Of a DNA stretch of 64,000 bases, positions 37,504 to 48,484 are shown piece after piece. The notes beneath the pieces were generated by a model. It made no database searches, was not told the DNA's origin, and worked only from the letters and a program-made list of their open reading frames with translations. The stretch covers positions 62,001 to 126,000 of the forward strand of contig CANNIZ010000002.1 of assembly GCA_947505245.1 (NCBI GenBank). The letters run 5' to 3'. The translations under genes and the position numbers were made by a program. The number at the start of each line of letters is the position of its first letter. The stretch's first letter is position 1. This DNA comes from Pseudomonadota bacterium (GTDB taxonomy: Bacteria; Myxococcota_A; UBA796; GCA-2862545).

Positions 37504-40244
37504 TCGACCCGGTGGGCGGGCCCTCCGCTCGCCCGCCCGAGACCCTGGTGCTCCGCGATCGGGTCGTCGATCTCATTCGCGGCGACGTCGTCGGCAGCGA
37601 CGGCGTCGCGGTGCGCCTCACGTCGCGCGAGGTGGCGCTCCTGTGCTGGCTGGCCCAGCGTCCCTCGCAGCCCGTATTGCGGGACACGCTGCTCACCGAG
37701 GTGTGGGGCTACGACGAGAGCGTGCTGAGCCGCACCGTCGACACCACCGTGCGCCGCCTGCGCACGAAGATCGAAGCCGACCCCGCCAACCCGTCCCACC
37801 TGCTCACCGAATACGGCTCGGGCTACCGCTGGGAGCCGGGCACGGCGACGGCGACGGCGACCGACCCGATCACGAGCCCCTCGTCCTCGACGCGCCGCAC
37901 GAACGTGGCCTCGTCGACCGAGGTGATGTTCGGCCGCGCCGACGTCGCCGAGGCGCTGCTCTCCGGGGCCCGCGCGCACCCGCTCCACACGCTGCTCGGG
38001 CCCGCCGGCGTCGGAAAGACGCGTATGGCCAGGCTCGTCGCGAGTCGATGGCCGGACGACGCGTGGTTCGTCGACCTGTGTCCGATCGTGGACGCTGCGG
38101 GCGCCGTGGCCGCCCTCGCGCGCGCGATCGACGTCACCGTCGCGCCCGACCGTGGAGACGCGCTAAGGCAGCTCGGCGGCCTGCTCGAGGCGCGACCCGG
38201 GACGTTGCTCGTGCTCGACAACGCCGAGCACGTCGTCTCGGTCGTCACGGCGATGATCGGCACGCTGCGCGCGTCGTCGCCCTCCACGCGCCTGCTGGTC
38301 ACCAGCCGCGAGCGCCTGCGCGTGACCGACGAACACGTCGTAGAGCTCGGTCCGCTCGGCATCGAAGACGGCGTCGCGCTGTTTCGCGCCCGCGCCGCGC
38401 TCGTGGGTGTCGATGTCGGAGACGCGCCCGAAGTCGAGGCGATCGTGCGACGCCTGGACGCGCTGCCGCTCGCGATCGAGCTCGCGGCCGCCCGCGTGCG
38501 CGTGCTCCCGCCTGCGCGCCTGCTGGAGCGGCTCACCGATCGCTTCCGCGTGCTCGTGGGCGGCCGCGCTGACGGCCCCGCCCACCAGGCCACCCTGCGC
38601 CTCGCCCTCGACTGGTCGTGGGATCTGCTCGACGACGACGAGCGCCAGGCGCTTCGATCGATCAGCGTGTTCCGCGGCCCGTTCGACGTCGACGCAGCCG
38701 AGGCCGTCGTCGGTGACGCGGTCCCGGTGCTCGATCGGCTCGTGCAGCGCTCGCTCGTGGTCGCGAGCCGGGACGGGCAGCTCAGCCTGCTGCAGAACGT
38801 GCGCGAGTGGGCGGCCGAGAAGGTGTTGCCCGACGACCCGGCGCGGGAGCGCCACCGCGCGTGGGCGTTGGGACGCGCCGTGGAGCTCGGACGGCGCGGT
38901 CACGGACCCGGCGCCATCGCGGCCCTGCGCGATCTTGGCGCGTGCATCGACGACGTGCGCGACGCCATCGGGCGCTCCTGGAGTTCCGATCCATCCGGCG
39001 CAGCCACCGCCGTGCTCGCGATCGACCGCCTGCTGCTCGAACGAGGGCCCGCGGACGTGCAGCTGGAGCTGCTCGACCAGGCCATCGCGGTGGCTCCAGA
39101 GGACGGCCGCGAGGCCGTGCTGCTTCGCCGCGCCCGCGGGGAGCTCAGGCGCATGGTGGGCCGCGCCGAAGACGCCCTCACCGACCTCGCGTGGGCCCAG
39201 CGCCACGCCGACGCCCACCCCGACACGGCCGCCGCGGTGGGGGCGACGCTCGCGATGGCGCGCATCGACCGCGCCGAGCTCGACCTCGCCGAGGCCGACG
39301 GACGCGCGGCTCTCGAGCGCGCCAAGGCGCTAGGCGACGGCGTCGCCGAGACCGCGTCGTACAACGCGATCGGCCGGGTGCTCGTCGCGCGCGGCAAGCT
39401 CGACGCGGCGCTCCCGTACTACCGCGACGCGCTCGACGCCGCGCTGCGCAGCGGCGACCCGCTGCTCGAAGCGAACATGCGCGGGAACTACGGCAACGTC
39501 CTCGTCCACCAGGGCCTGCTCGAAGAGGCCGGGCGCCACTTCCGACGCGGGCTCGACCTGCACCTGCGCTCGGGCGCCCGCCGCCGTGTAGCCACGCTCC
39601 GGTTGTCGATCGGCAACCTCGCGCTCGCCCAGGGCGACATGCCCACCGCGATCGCGGCGTACAGCGAAGCCTACGCCGAATACCGCGCCCTCGGCGTGCC
39701 GCTCGAGGCGGCCATGGCGCGAGGAAACCTCGGGTGCGCGCTATGCGAGGCGGGCAGCCTCGACGTCGCCGAGCAGGCGCTCGAAGGCGCTCTCGCCGAC
39801 CATCGGCGCATCGGGCTGCCCGCGCGCCTGGTCGGCATCGCGGCCGGCAACCTCGGGTGCTTGCGGCAGCTGCAGGGCCGCCTCGAGGAGTCCGATTCCC
39901 TGCTCTCCGAGGCCGTCGAGCGGTCGCGCGCAGTCGGTGACAGGCGCACGGCCGCGTACTTCGGGCAACAGCTCGCTACCGTGCAAGCCGAGGCCGGCCG
40001 CCTCGACCGCGCCGACACCACGCTCGCCGAGGCCGTGTTCTCGGACAGCGGCGTCGGAGACCCCGCGCTCAAGGCGCTCCTCGAGCAGGTCACGGGCTAC
40101 CTCGCCGTCGCCCGAAGCCAGGATCCAGTCGACCTGCAACGTTGGCGCGACAGCGTCCGCGCGTTGCTCGAGGTCGACGGTCCCGAGCGGCGATCCGCTC
40201 ATTTGCGCATGACGCTCAAGCACCTGCTCGCCGTCGCGCGCTGA
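37500..40244 (+). CDS. Winged-helix/NTPase/TPR regulator (AfsR-like architecture)
   Basis: The 914-residue protein starts with an OmpR/PhoB-type winged helix (about 20-112: VRLTSREVALLCWLA, then DTTVRRLRTKIE and GSGYRWEP). It continues with a STAND-type ATPase: Walker A GPAGVGKT at 167-174, Walker B TLLVLDNAEHV near 225, ALPLAIELAAARVRVLP. Many TPRs fill the second half (for example YYRDALDAALRSGDPLLEANM and GNYGNVLVHQGLLEEAGRHF). Such proteins sense a ligand or partner through the TPRs and switch transcription by ATP-driven change. GTG 37500 overlaps the kinase stop (GTGA), so kinase and regulator are made together and the kinase may phosphorylate it. Confidence 0.88.
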   Translation: MIDPVGGPSARPPETLVLRDRVVDLIRGDVVGSDGVAVRLTSREVALLCWLAQRPSQPVLRDTLLTEVWGYDESVLSRTVDTTVRRLRTKIEADPANPSHLLTEYGSGYRWEPGTATATATDPITSPSSSTRRTNVASSTEVMFGRADVAEALLSGARAHPLHTLLGPAGVGKTRMARLVASRWPDDAWFVDLCPIVDAAGAVAALARAIDVTVAPDRGDALRQLGGLLEARPGTLLVLDNAEHVVSVVTAMIGTLRASSPSTRLLVTSRERLRVTDEHVVELGPLGIEDGVALFRARAALVGVDVGDAPEVEAIVRRLDALPLAIELAAARVRVLPPARLLERLTDRFRVLVGGRADGPAHQATLRLALDWSWDLLDDDERQALRSISVFRGPFDVDAAEAVVGDAVPVLDRLVQRSLVVASRDGQLSLLQNVREWAAEKVLPDDPARERHRAWALGRAVELGRRGHGPGAIAALRDLGACIDDVRDAIGRSWSSDPSGAATAVLAIDRLLLERGPADVQLELLDQAIAVAPEDGREAVLLRRARGELRRMVGRAEDALTDLAWAQRHADAHPDTAAAVGATLAMARIDRAELDLAEADGRAALERAKALGDGVAETASYNAIGRVLVARGKLDAALPYYRDALDAALRSGDPLLEANMRGNYGNVLVHQGLLEEAGRHFRRGLDLHLRSGARRRVATLRLSIGNLALAQGDMPTAIAAYSEAYAEYRALGVPLEAAMARGNLGCALCEAGSLDVAEQALEGALADHRRIGLPARLVGIAAGNLGCLRQLQGRLEESDSLLSEAVERSRAVGDRRTAAYFGQQLATVQAEAGRLDRADTTLAEAVFSDSGVGDPALKALLEQVTGYLAVARSQDPVDLQRWRDSVRALLEVDGPERRSAHLRMTLKHLLAVAR

Positions 40245-40273
40245 CGTTACGTAGAGGCCCCTTCGCGCGTACG

Positions 40274-41461
40274 CTACGGTGCTGCCGTCGCCGACAGCTC
40301 GAGGCGGTTGTACCCGTAGATGTGCTCGCCGACGGACACCGCCGACAGATGCACGACCTGGTACCGGACGCGCCCGTCGACCACCGCGAGATCGACGCGA
40401 TCGAGGTCGTCTCCCGCGCCCGCGAGGATCGGGTGCCGCCGCTCCGCGAGGACGGCCCCGCTCGCGTCGAGCCTGAGCACCGCTCCGCCAACCGTGGCCA
40501 CGAACGCGTCGCCGTCGGCTGTAAGACCGACGGTGCCCCCCTCCGGGAACACGGTGGCCACCCCGTTGACCACGAGCGTGCTGCCCGTGTCGTCCTGCCA
40601 GCCGGCCGCCCAGCCGCCTGCACCCCAGGCGACGCGCGGCGGCGCCCACGGCCAGCACCCGTCCTGGGCGACGAGCACCTCGTCCACAGCCCCGTGCAGC
40701 ACGATCGTGAGCTGCGCGGACTCATCGCAGCCGCCAAACAGCACCGCCTCGCCCGCCGCGACGGCCGAGACGTGGTCGCGCACCGGGAGCGCCTCGGACG
40801 TGACGCCGTCGGCGTCGAACAGCGTGGCCCCGCCGTGCTCGTCGAACCCCACCACGCGCGCGGGGTCGCCCACGACCGGGGTGATGCGCAGCACGCCGTG
40901 GACGTCGATCAGCGAGTCTGTCGCGACGTGATCGGCCCCGATCACGACCTGATGTACGACGATGGCGCTCTCCCTGTCGCGGCCGAGCCACCACCCGCGC
41001 CAACCATCGCCGTCCGGTACGAGCGCGCCGCCGTCCGGCACGGCCACGCAGCTGTCCTGCAGGTGCTGGTAGCTCGTACGCTGGCGGAAACCCTCCACAA
41101 CCGCGAGCCTGAGCCCGCCGTCCGCGTCGCAGTACAACGTGGACGGGGCGTCGACCGGGCCGCCGCTGCCAAACACGCCGAGCACGTTGAACACGCCACA
41201 GCGCGGCAGATCGATCGCCTCGTCCGTGTCGGCGTCTTGACCGCCGGCGCTGCCGCCGTGGTCATCGGGCCAGACGTCGCCCGGCTCGGGTGAAACGCGC
41301 AGGCACCAGTCGACCGGCAGGTCCGACGGATCGGCTGCTGCCCGCACACACTCCGGGTGGGGCAGCGGGTCCGGCTCGCCCAGCTCGGGCGCCACCGGCT
41401 GCACGACCGCGAGGTCGGGCGGCGATTCCGTGGTGCAGGCGAGCAACAGCGAGACGAGCAC
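40274..41461 (-). CDS. Lipoprotein of unknown function
   Basis: The 395-residue product begins MLVSLLLACTTESPP, a very short type II signal peptide with lipobox LLAC (C9). The rest is acidic with an Asp-rich stretch (GGQDADTDE), many Cys and short beta-strand repeats ending in VDGR, ADGD and DASG, suggesting an extracellular all-beta fold. I recognise no family. The start is GTG after AGGGAGG, with a possible -10 TAGAAT further up. It converges with the regulator gene and lies 44 bases after the ABC exporter gene's end on the opposite reading direction of supply: both are on the minus strand, the exporter being upstream. Confidence 0.72.
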   Translation of the reverse strand: MLVSLLLACTTESPPDLAVVQPVAPELGEPDPLPHPECVRAAADPSDLPVDWCLRVSPEPGDVWPDDHGGSAGGQDADTDEAIDLPRCGVFNVLGVFGSGGPVDAPSTLYCDADGGLRLAVVEGFRQRTSYQHLQDSCVAVPDGGALVPDGDGWRGWWLGRDRESAIVVHQVVIGADHVATDSLIDVHGVLRITPVVGDPARVVGFDEHGGATLFDADGVTSEALPVRDHVSAVAAGEAVLFGGCDESAQLTIVLHGAVDEVLVAQDGCWPWAPPRVAWGAGGWAAGWQDDTGSTLVVNGVATVFPEGGTVGLTADGDAFVATVGGAVLRLDASGAVLAERRHPILAGAGDDLDRVDLAVVDGRVRYQVVHLSAVSVGEHIYGYNRLELSATAAP

Positions 41462-41477
41462 CGACCCTCCCTGTTCA

Positions 41478-41483
41478 TTCTAT
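41478..41483 (-). promoter_or_regulatory. Putative -10 element for lipoprotein gene
   Basis: TAGAAT on the minus strand lies 16 bases before the lipoprotein GTG at 41461, with the ribosome-binding site AGGGAGG in between. It suggests that the lipoprotein gene has its own promoter in the 44-bp gap after the ABC exporter gene. Confidence 0.35.
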
Positions 41484-41505
41484 CTGATCACCGAGCCGTC
41501 GACGT

Positions 41506-43245
41506 CTAGGCCGCGAACTGGTGCTGGACGAGCTTCTTGTAGATCCCGTCCTTCGCCACGAGCTGTTCGTGCGTGCCGGACTCCACGATCTGCCCGTTGT
41601 CGACCACGACCACGCGCCCGGCCTTCTTCACCGTCGACAGGCGGTGCGCGATGATCAGCGTGGTGCGGCCCTCCATCAGCCTCTCCAGCGCCTGCTGAAC
41701 GAGGTGCTCGCTCTCGGCGTCGAGCGCGCTCGTGGCCTCGTCCAGCACGAGGATGGGCGGGTTCTTCAGCAGCGCCCGCGCGATCGCCACCCGCTGCTTC
41801 TGCCCACCGGACAGCTGAACTCCGCGTTCGCCCACGAGCGTCTTGTAGCCGTCGGGGAACGCCATGATGAAGTCGTCCGCGTTGGCGGCCTGCGCGGCCT
41901 GACGCACCTCGTCGTAGGTGGCGTTCAAGCGACCGTAACGGATGTTCTCGATGATGGACGTCGCGAACAGCGCCGGCTCCTGGCTGACCACGCCGATCTG
42001 CTCGCGCAGCGAGCGCGGCGCGACCGTGCGGAGATCGACGCCATCGACGCGAATGGCGCCTCCCTGCGGGTCGTACAGGCGCATCAACAGGGCCGCCATC
42101 GTGGACTTGCCGGCGCCGCTGTGCCCGACGATCGCGAGCACGCGACCGGGTGGGACCTCGACGCTCATGCCGCGCATCACGTTCACGTCGGGGCGCGCGG
42201 GGTACGCGAACGTCACGTCGTCGAATTGCACGTGACCCTGCACGGCTGCAAGCTCGTCGGTGCCGCTCGATTCGAGCTCCGCAACCTTGTCGAGCAGCTC
42301 GAACACGCGCTCGGACGCGCCGACCGCCTTCATGAAGTCCGACCACAGGCCCGCCAGCGCGCCGATCGAGACGCCGACAAACGCGGTGTACATCATGAAC
42401 GCGGACAGGTCGCCGATGGTCATCTTGTCCTGCAGCACCAGCCGACCGCCGTACCACACGACGATGGCGACCGTGAGGTAGCCGACGAACCCGCCGACGC
42501 CGTTCATCGCGCCGAACATCGCCGCGCGCGTGGCCGCCAGCTGATAGCTCCGGTCGACGGCCTTCTTGTAGCGTTTGACCTCGAACCGCTCCTGCGCGAA
42601 CGCACGCACGGTGCGCATGTTCGACAGCGTCTCCTCGGCCACCTCCGACGTGCCCGCCAACGCGTCCTGCAGGTCCTTGCTCTGCGCGCGGAGCGTGCGG
42701 CCGTACAGCGCGCCACCCACGGCCACGAAAGGGACGACGGCCAGCGCGAGCGCCATCAGGCGCGGGCTCATGTAGGCGAGCATCACGACGCCGCCAACGG
42801 CCTGCGCGCCAAATCGCAACGCCATCGAGACGTTCGCTGCGACGGTGTTCTGCAGCACCGCGGTGTCCGACGACAGGCGGTTCGTGAGCTCACCGGTGCG
42901 GGTCGTGTCGAAGAACGCAACATCCTGGCCCAACAACGCGGCGAACAGATTGTTGCGCAGGCGGGCGACGATGCGCTCGCCGGCCATCGTGAACAGCCAC
43001 GCGCGAATTCCAGAAAACACCGATTGCACGAGGAACGTCGTGATCAGCGCCGCGATGCCCACGTCGAGGTTGTGCGAGTCCGCGTCCGTGACCATGGAGT
43101 CGACGATGCGCTTGAACGCCAGCGGGTACACGAGCGACAAGGTGACGCTGACGAACAGCGCGAACAGCGCGATGCCGAGCATTGGGAGCTCTGGCTCTGC
43201 CAGCGTCCACAATCGCTTCCACGGGATGCGTTTCCCTGCCGCCAT
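41506..43245 (-). CDS. ABC exporter half-transporter (MsbA/ABCB type)
   Basis: This 579-residue fused permease-ATPase has six membrane helices in about 20-310 (ALFALFVSVTLSLVYPLAF onward, EETLSNMRTVRAFAQE between). A nucleotide-binding domain follows with Walker A GHSGAGKST near 370-378, the signature LSGGQKQRVAIARAL near 477 and Walker B ILVLDEATSALD. It should work as a homodimer, exporting lipid or drug-like substrates. Start is ATG after GGAGGG. It lies 53 bases after ccmH on the same strand and could be read from the ccm transcript, but nothing else links it with haem handling. Confidence 0.92.
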   Translation of the reverse strand: MAAGKRIPWKRLWTLAEPELPMLGIALFALFVSVTLSLVYPLAFKRIVDSMVTDADSHNLDVGIAALITTFLVQSVFSGIRAWLFTMAGERIVARLRNNLFAALLGQDVAFFDTTRTGELTNRLSSDTAVLQNTVAANVSMALRFGAQAVGGVVMLAYMSPRLMALALAVVPFVAVGGALYGRTLRAQSKDLQDALAGTSEVAEETLSNMRTVRAFAQERFEVKRYKKAVDRSYQLAATRAAMFGAMNGVGGFVGYLTVAIVVWYGGRLVLQDKMTIGDLSAFMMYTAFVGVSIGALAGLWSDFMKAVGASERVFELLDKVAELESSGTDELAAVQGHVQFDDVTFAYPARPDVNVMRGMSVEVPPGRVLAIVGHSGAGKSTMAALLMRLYDPQGGAIRVDGVDLRTVAPRSLREQIGVVSQEPALFATSIIENIRYGRLNATYDEVRQAAQAANADDFIMAFPDGYKTLVGERGVQLSGGQKQRVAIARALLKNPPILVLDEATSALDAESEHLVQQALERLMEGRTTLIIAHRLSTVKKAGRVVVVDNGQIVESGTHEQLVAKDGIYKKLVQHQFAA

Positions 43246-43298
43246 GCGCCCTCCGACCGCCGAGTGTAACCACCCGCGGCCGCGGCGGGGGGCAGCCG

Positions 43299-43811
43299 CT
43301 AAGGATCCAGCTCGCGGAGGAGCCGTTCTTCGTAGCTGTCTTTCGGCAGCTCGCCGACGTCCGACGGCAGGCTCTCAGCGGACTTCCGCCACGCGAGCAC
43401 CGTGGACGCGACCCACGCGAGGCCGAGGCCGAGGCCGAGGCCGGGCACCACCCACACGGCCCAGTGATCGGCGAACGTCGGCTCGAGCAGCACCCAATCG
43501 GTGTAGCGCGCGACGAAGTAGTCGACGATCTGCTTCTCGCTGTAGCCCTGGGCGACGAGCTCGCGCACGCGGCCCTTCATCTCCACGGCCGTCTTGCTGG
43601 GGCTGTCCGAGACCGACATCCCCTGGCACACCGGGCACCGCAGACGCGACGCGATCTTGATCGTGAGCGGCTCGACGTCGCTAGCCGCAGGGGGATCGAA
43701 CATCGGCGGTGGCAGTGCGCCGAGGTCGACCGGCGCCTCGGCCGACGCGGTCGGCTCCCCCGCGGACGCGGCTTCGACGCAATACGACGTCGCACAGAGC
43801 TCGAAAATCAT
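43299..43811 (-). CDS. ccmH: Cytochrome c maturation protein CcmH
   Basis: This 170-residue protein carries the apocytochrome-reducing motif LRCPVCQG (C59, C62) followed by SVSDS, as in the CcmH/NrfF/CycL family. A membrane helix lies near 112-133 (WAVWVVPGLGLGLGLAWVA). It reduces the CXXCH cysteines so that haem can be attached. A Pro-rich stretch of about 45 residues precedes the domain and no typical signal peptide is seen, so the N-terminal start may be longer than in nature. The ATG overlaps the ccmG stop by four bases. It closes the ccm gene set; no ccmI is present. Confidence 0.9.
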   Translation of the reverse strand: MIFELCATSYCVEAASAGEPTASAEAPVDLGALPPPMFDPPAASDVEPLTIKIASRLRCPVCQGMSVSDSPSKTAVEMKGRVRELVAQGYSEKQIVDYFVARYTDWVLLEPTFADHWAVWVVPGLGLGLGLAWVASTVLAWRKSAESLPSDVGELPKDSYEERLLRELDP

Positions 43812-44325
43812 GGCTTCCTCATCTTGGGCACGAGCTCAGCGAGCAGGTCGGGCCAGATCGGCCCGGCTTCTTTGTGGATGACCAGGCCGTTTACGTCGAC
43901 GAAGTACGTCTCGGGAACGCCGGCGACGCCGTAGTCGATCGAGACCCGGCCGCCCGGGTCGATCAGGTGCGGGTAGGTCTGGCCTCCGGACTTCAGGTAC
44001 GCCTTCACCTTCGCCGGCTCGTCGGCGTAGACGACGCCGAGGAACACGACGTCCGGGTACTGGCTGGGGGCCATCAGGAGCAGCGGATGTTCCTGCCGAC
44101 ACGGCTGACACCACGTCGACCAGAAGTTGATGATCACGGGTTTGCCGCGAAGGTCGGCCAGGGACACCGGATCCCCGTCCGTCGACACCAGCGAGAACGT
44201 CGGCGCGACGCGCCCCTCGAGGGCCTTCGGCACCTCGCGCGGGTCGTGGCCGAAGCCGCTCCCAAGCATCGCGACCAGGATCGCGGTGATGAACAGGCCG
44301 CCAAGCAGGACGGGGACGTTTACCT

Positions 44326-44329
<4 letters not shown>
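43808..44329 (-). CDS. ccmG: Thiol:disulfide oxidoreductase of cytochrome c maturation
   Basis: This 173-residue thioredoxin-fold protein is anchored by one N-terminal helix (VPVLLGGLFITAILVAML) and carries the redox motif WCQPC (C74, C77) within INFWSTWCQPCRQEH. The cis-proline segment is GVPETYFVD. CcmG passes electrons from the inner-membrane CcdA/DsbD to CcmH in the periplasm. It overlaps both ccmF (ATGA) and ccmH (ATGA). The sequence is full length compared with E. coli DsbE (185 residues). Confidence 0.95.
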
Positions 44330-46323
<1,994 letters not shown>

Positions 46324-46326
46324 TTT

Positions 46327-46791
46327 TTATTCCTGCAGCGTCTTGGCTGCGCTGGCGACGTCGGTTTTGTCGGTAGGCGCGCGGTATTCGTTGCTGTGCT
46401 TGACCATCACACGCTCCGCCTGGAACGTGTCGCCCTGGAGCTGGCCCTCGAGCACCACGCCGATGCCCTGGCGGAACATCTGCGGAGGCTGGCCTTCGCT
46501 GTGCACCTTCACGTCGAATCCGCCGTCGGTCACCACGAAGTCGCAGCCCGGGCTGCACTTCGCGAGGTCGAACGAGCCGGGCTTCACGAGCCCGCCGAGG
46601 CGAACCGTCTGGCCCTGCGCCTCGAGCCCCTTCGCCGTGAGTTCGCTCGGCGACCAGTAATACACGAGGTTTTCGCCCAGGTTCCCGAAGCTCGCAAACG
46701 CGAGCATCAGCCCGGCGACGACGACCGCGACGGCGCCGGCGATCCTCCGCGTTCGGAGGGTGGAAGCGGACGTGGGGTTTTCGGTGGTCAT
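46327..46791 (-). CDS. ccmE: Haem chaperone CcmE
   Basis: This 154-residue membrane-anchored OB-fold protein has a helix at about 18-34 (AGAVAVVVAGLMLAF). YYWSPSEL and VRLGGLVKPGSF open the beta barrel, and the haem-binding site is KHSNEY (H132 and Y136). It carries haem covalently on the histidine from CcmABCD to CcmF. I chose ATG 46791; the frame is open further upstream but only over the next gene. C79 and C83 in KCSPGCDF are an unusual pair close to the barrel surface. The His form (KHxxxY) is the standard one. Confidence 0.95.
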   Translation of the reverse strand: MTTENPTSASTLRTRRIAGAVAVVVAGLMLAFASFGNLGENLVYYWSPSELTAKGLEAQGQTVRLGGLVKPGSFDLAKCSPGCDFVVTDGGFDVKVHSEGQPPQMFRQGIGVVLEGQLQGDTFQAERVMVKHSNEYRAPTDKTDVASAAKTLQE

Positions 46792-46831
46792 GGTGAGCCT
46801 CCGGCGAGCAGCGAACGGTACTGGAGCGAAA

Positions 46832-47143
46832 TCATGGAGTCTGCCTGACGACGCCGTAGCTGACGGCGAGGATGCCGGGCGTTGCCCAGGCGTAGAGGAC
46901 GGCTTTGGGGAGTCGCAGGTCCATCGCGTAGTCGTAGCCCGCGATCGCGATCCCGAACACGATCCACAGAGCGCCCACCGCGATGGCGACGCGGGTGATC
47001 CGGTCCGATGCAGGCTCGCGCGACGTGGACGCGACGCGACCGAACCAGCCGCCATAGGCCGCGAGCGACACCCACAGCAGGCCGTAGCTCGCGATGACAT
47101 AGGGCCACGCGTTCGTGACCACCCCTTCGACTGGAGGTGTCAT
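46832..47143 (-). CDS. ccmD: CcmD-like small membrane protein with extra C-terminal helix
   Basis: This 103-residue protein has a first helix with YVIASYGLLWVSLAAYGG, matching the WPYVxxSYG pattern of CcmD, which holds CcmE to the CcmABC transporter. It then has a second long helix (VAIAVGALWIVFGIAIAGYDYAM, then AVLYAWATPGILAVSYGVV), absent in the usual 40-70-residue CcmD. The ATG overlaps the ccmC stop by four bases, and ccmE follows 40 bases later, exactly where ccmD belongs. The call depends on position and one short motif. Confidence 0.72.
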   Translation of the reverse strand: MTPPVEGVVTNAWPYVIASYGLLWVSLAAYGGWFGRVASTSREPASDRITRVAIAVGALWIVFGIAIAGYDYAMDLRLPKAVLYAWATPGILAVSYGVVRQTP

Positions 47144-47817
47144 TGTGCACCTCCCACGCCGACCGGAAGCGGGGGAGGCGCCTCATCCGCCCAGCGCGAC
47201 GCGGCGACGCGCATGCGCATGGCGACGAACCACAGCGTGAGCAGCACCATCGCGAACAGGTTCACCCGCAGCGTGAGCAGCATCGGCGCCGACAGCGACT
47301 CCGGCGTGCTGAGCTCCTGGTGAAGGGTCGCTACCTTGGTGACAACGAAGTACGTGAGCGGCACCGTGATGCTCGACATCACCGTGGTGACCGCGCTCCA
47401 CAGCGACCGCTTGTCCGAGTCGTCCACCACCTGCCGCAGCAGCAACACGCCTGCGAAGCCTACGAACATGATCGTGGAGAACGTGATGCGCGGCTCCCAC
47501 GCCCACCAGACGCCGAACGTCGGCTTGGACCAGATCGATCCGAGCGCGAGGAGGAGGAAGTTGTGCAGCACCCCGACCTCGACGCACGCGACCAGGCCGT
47601 GATCCCAGCGCGGACGCGGCGAGAACAGCGACAGCAGCGCGAACGTCGACGCCATCATGAACGCCATCATCGCGAGGATGGCGGGCGGGACGTGCGTGTA
47701 CAGCATGCGACCGGCGTCGCCCATGTGCATCTCGGGCGGCGTCCAGAACAAGCCCATGTACTGCCCCGCAGCGAACAGCACGAGACCGGAGACCAGCAGA
47801 ACATGCTCGGCGCGCAT
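47140..47817 (-). CDS. ccmC: Haem exporter/haem-CcmE assembly protein CcmC
   Basis: This 225-residue six-helix protein belongs to the CcmC/CcsA family that presents haem to CcmE. The tryptophan-rich loop reads GVWWAWEPRITFSTIMF, where most family members have WDAR or WD in place of WEPR. The haem-ligand histidine lies in YTHVPPAIL. I chose ATG 47817, which overlaps the ccmB stop by ATGA; the frame is open to 47862 but that is inside ccmB. All six helices are present. Confidence 0.93.
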   Translation of the reverse strand: MRAEHVLLVSGLVLFAAGQYMGLFWTPPEMHMGDAGRMLYTHVPPAILAMMAFMMASTFALLSLFSPRPRWDHGLVACVEVGVLHNFLLLALGSIWSKPTFGVWWAWEPRITFSTIMFVGFAGVLLLRQVVDDSDKRSLWSAVTTVMSSITVPLTYFVVTKVATLHQELSTPESLSAPMLLTLRVNLFAMVLLTLWFVAMRMRVAASRWADEAPPPLPVGVGGAQ

Positions 47818-48482
47818 CACTCCTCCACCACAGCGCGAAAAAACAGCGGCCCGAACAGCCAATGTACGGCGGCAAACGCGACGACCACGCCGAACCAGGT
47901 GGGCGCCTGGTTCATGATGTCACCTTCGATCAACACGCCGATGCCCCGCGCAGAGGCCACCATCGCGGGCATCACGAGCGGGAACAGCAGCACCGGCAGC
48001 AGCGCGCTCGCGGCCCGCGCACGGGACGTGATGGCCGCGAACGTCGTCCCCGGCGCCGCGATGGCTGCGCACCCGACAGCGAGGAACCCGATGAACATCG
48101 GGAGGTTGCCTTTGACCGGCGCGTCGAAGATGGCGATCACGAACGGCGTGATCGCGAGCGAGACGAGCCACAACACGAGCGTGTTGGCGATGGCCTTGCC
48201 GTAGAACAGCGCGACCGGATGAACCGGCCACAGCACCATGCCCTCGAGGGCGCCCTGCTCGAGCTCCACCTGGAAGCTGCGGTCGAGCGAGCGCGTGGAC
48301 GCGAGCAGCAGGCCCATCCACAACGTGCTGGCGGCCTGACGTTTGAGCGCGCCACCACCCGACGAGAACGCGACGAGCAGCACGATGGCGAGCGCGAAGA
48401 ACAGCACCGCGGTGGTGCGCACAGGGCTGCGCCACTCGACGAGCAGGTCTTTGGCGATGACGGCGCCGATCTGGTTGAGCAT
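47817..48482 (-). CDS. ccmB: Haem exporter permease CcmB
   Basis: This 221-residue polytopic permease starts NQIGAVIAKDLLVEWRSPVR, the family's typical cytoplasmic entry. It has six helices, among them FFALAIVLLVAFSSGGG, LVSLAITPFVIAIFDAP and FIGFLAVGCAAIAAPGTTFA. With CcmA it forms the ABC part that releases holo-CcmE. ATG 48482 is nine bases after the strong ribosome-binding site GAGGAGGT; a GTG at 48488, two codons up, overlaps the ccmA stop by GTGA and is also possible. The stop overlaps the ccmC start. Confidence 0.93.
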   Translation of the reverse strand: MLNQIGAVIAKDLLVEWRSPVRTTAVLFFALAIVLLVAFSSGGGALKRQAASTLWMGLLLASTRSLDRSFQVELEQGALEGMVLWPVHPVALFYGKAIANTLVLWLVSLAITPFVIAIFDAPVKGNLPMFIGFLAVGCAAIAAPGTTFAAITSRARAASALLPVLLFPLVMPAMVASARGIGVLIEGDIMNQAPTWFGVVVAFAAVHWLFGPLFFRAVVEE

Positions 48483-48484
48483 GC

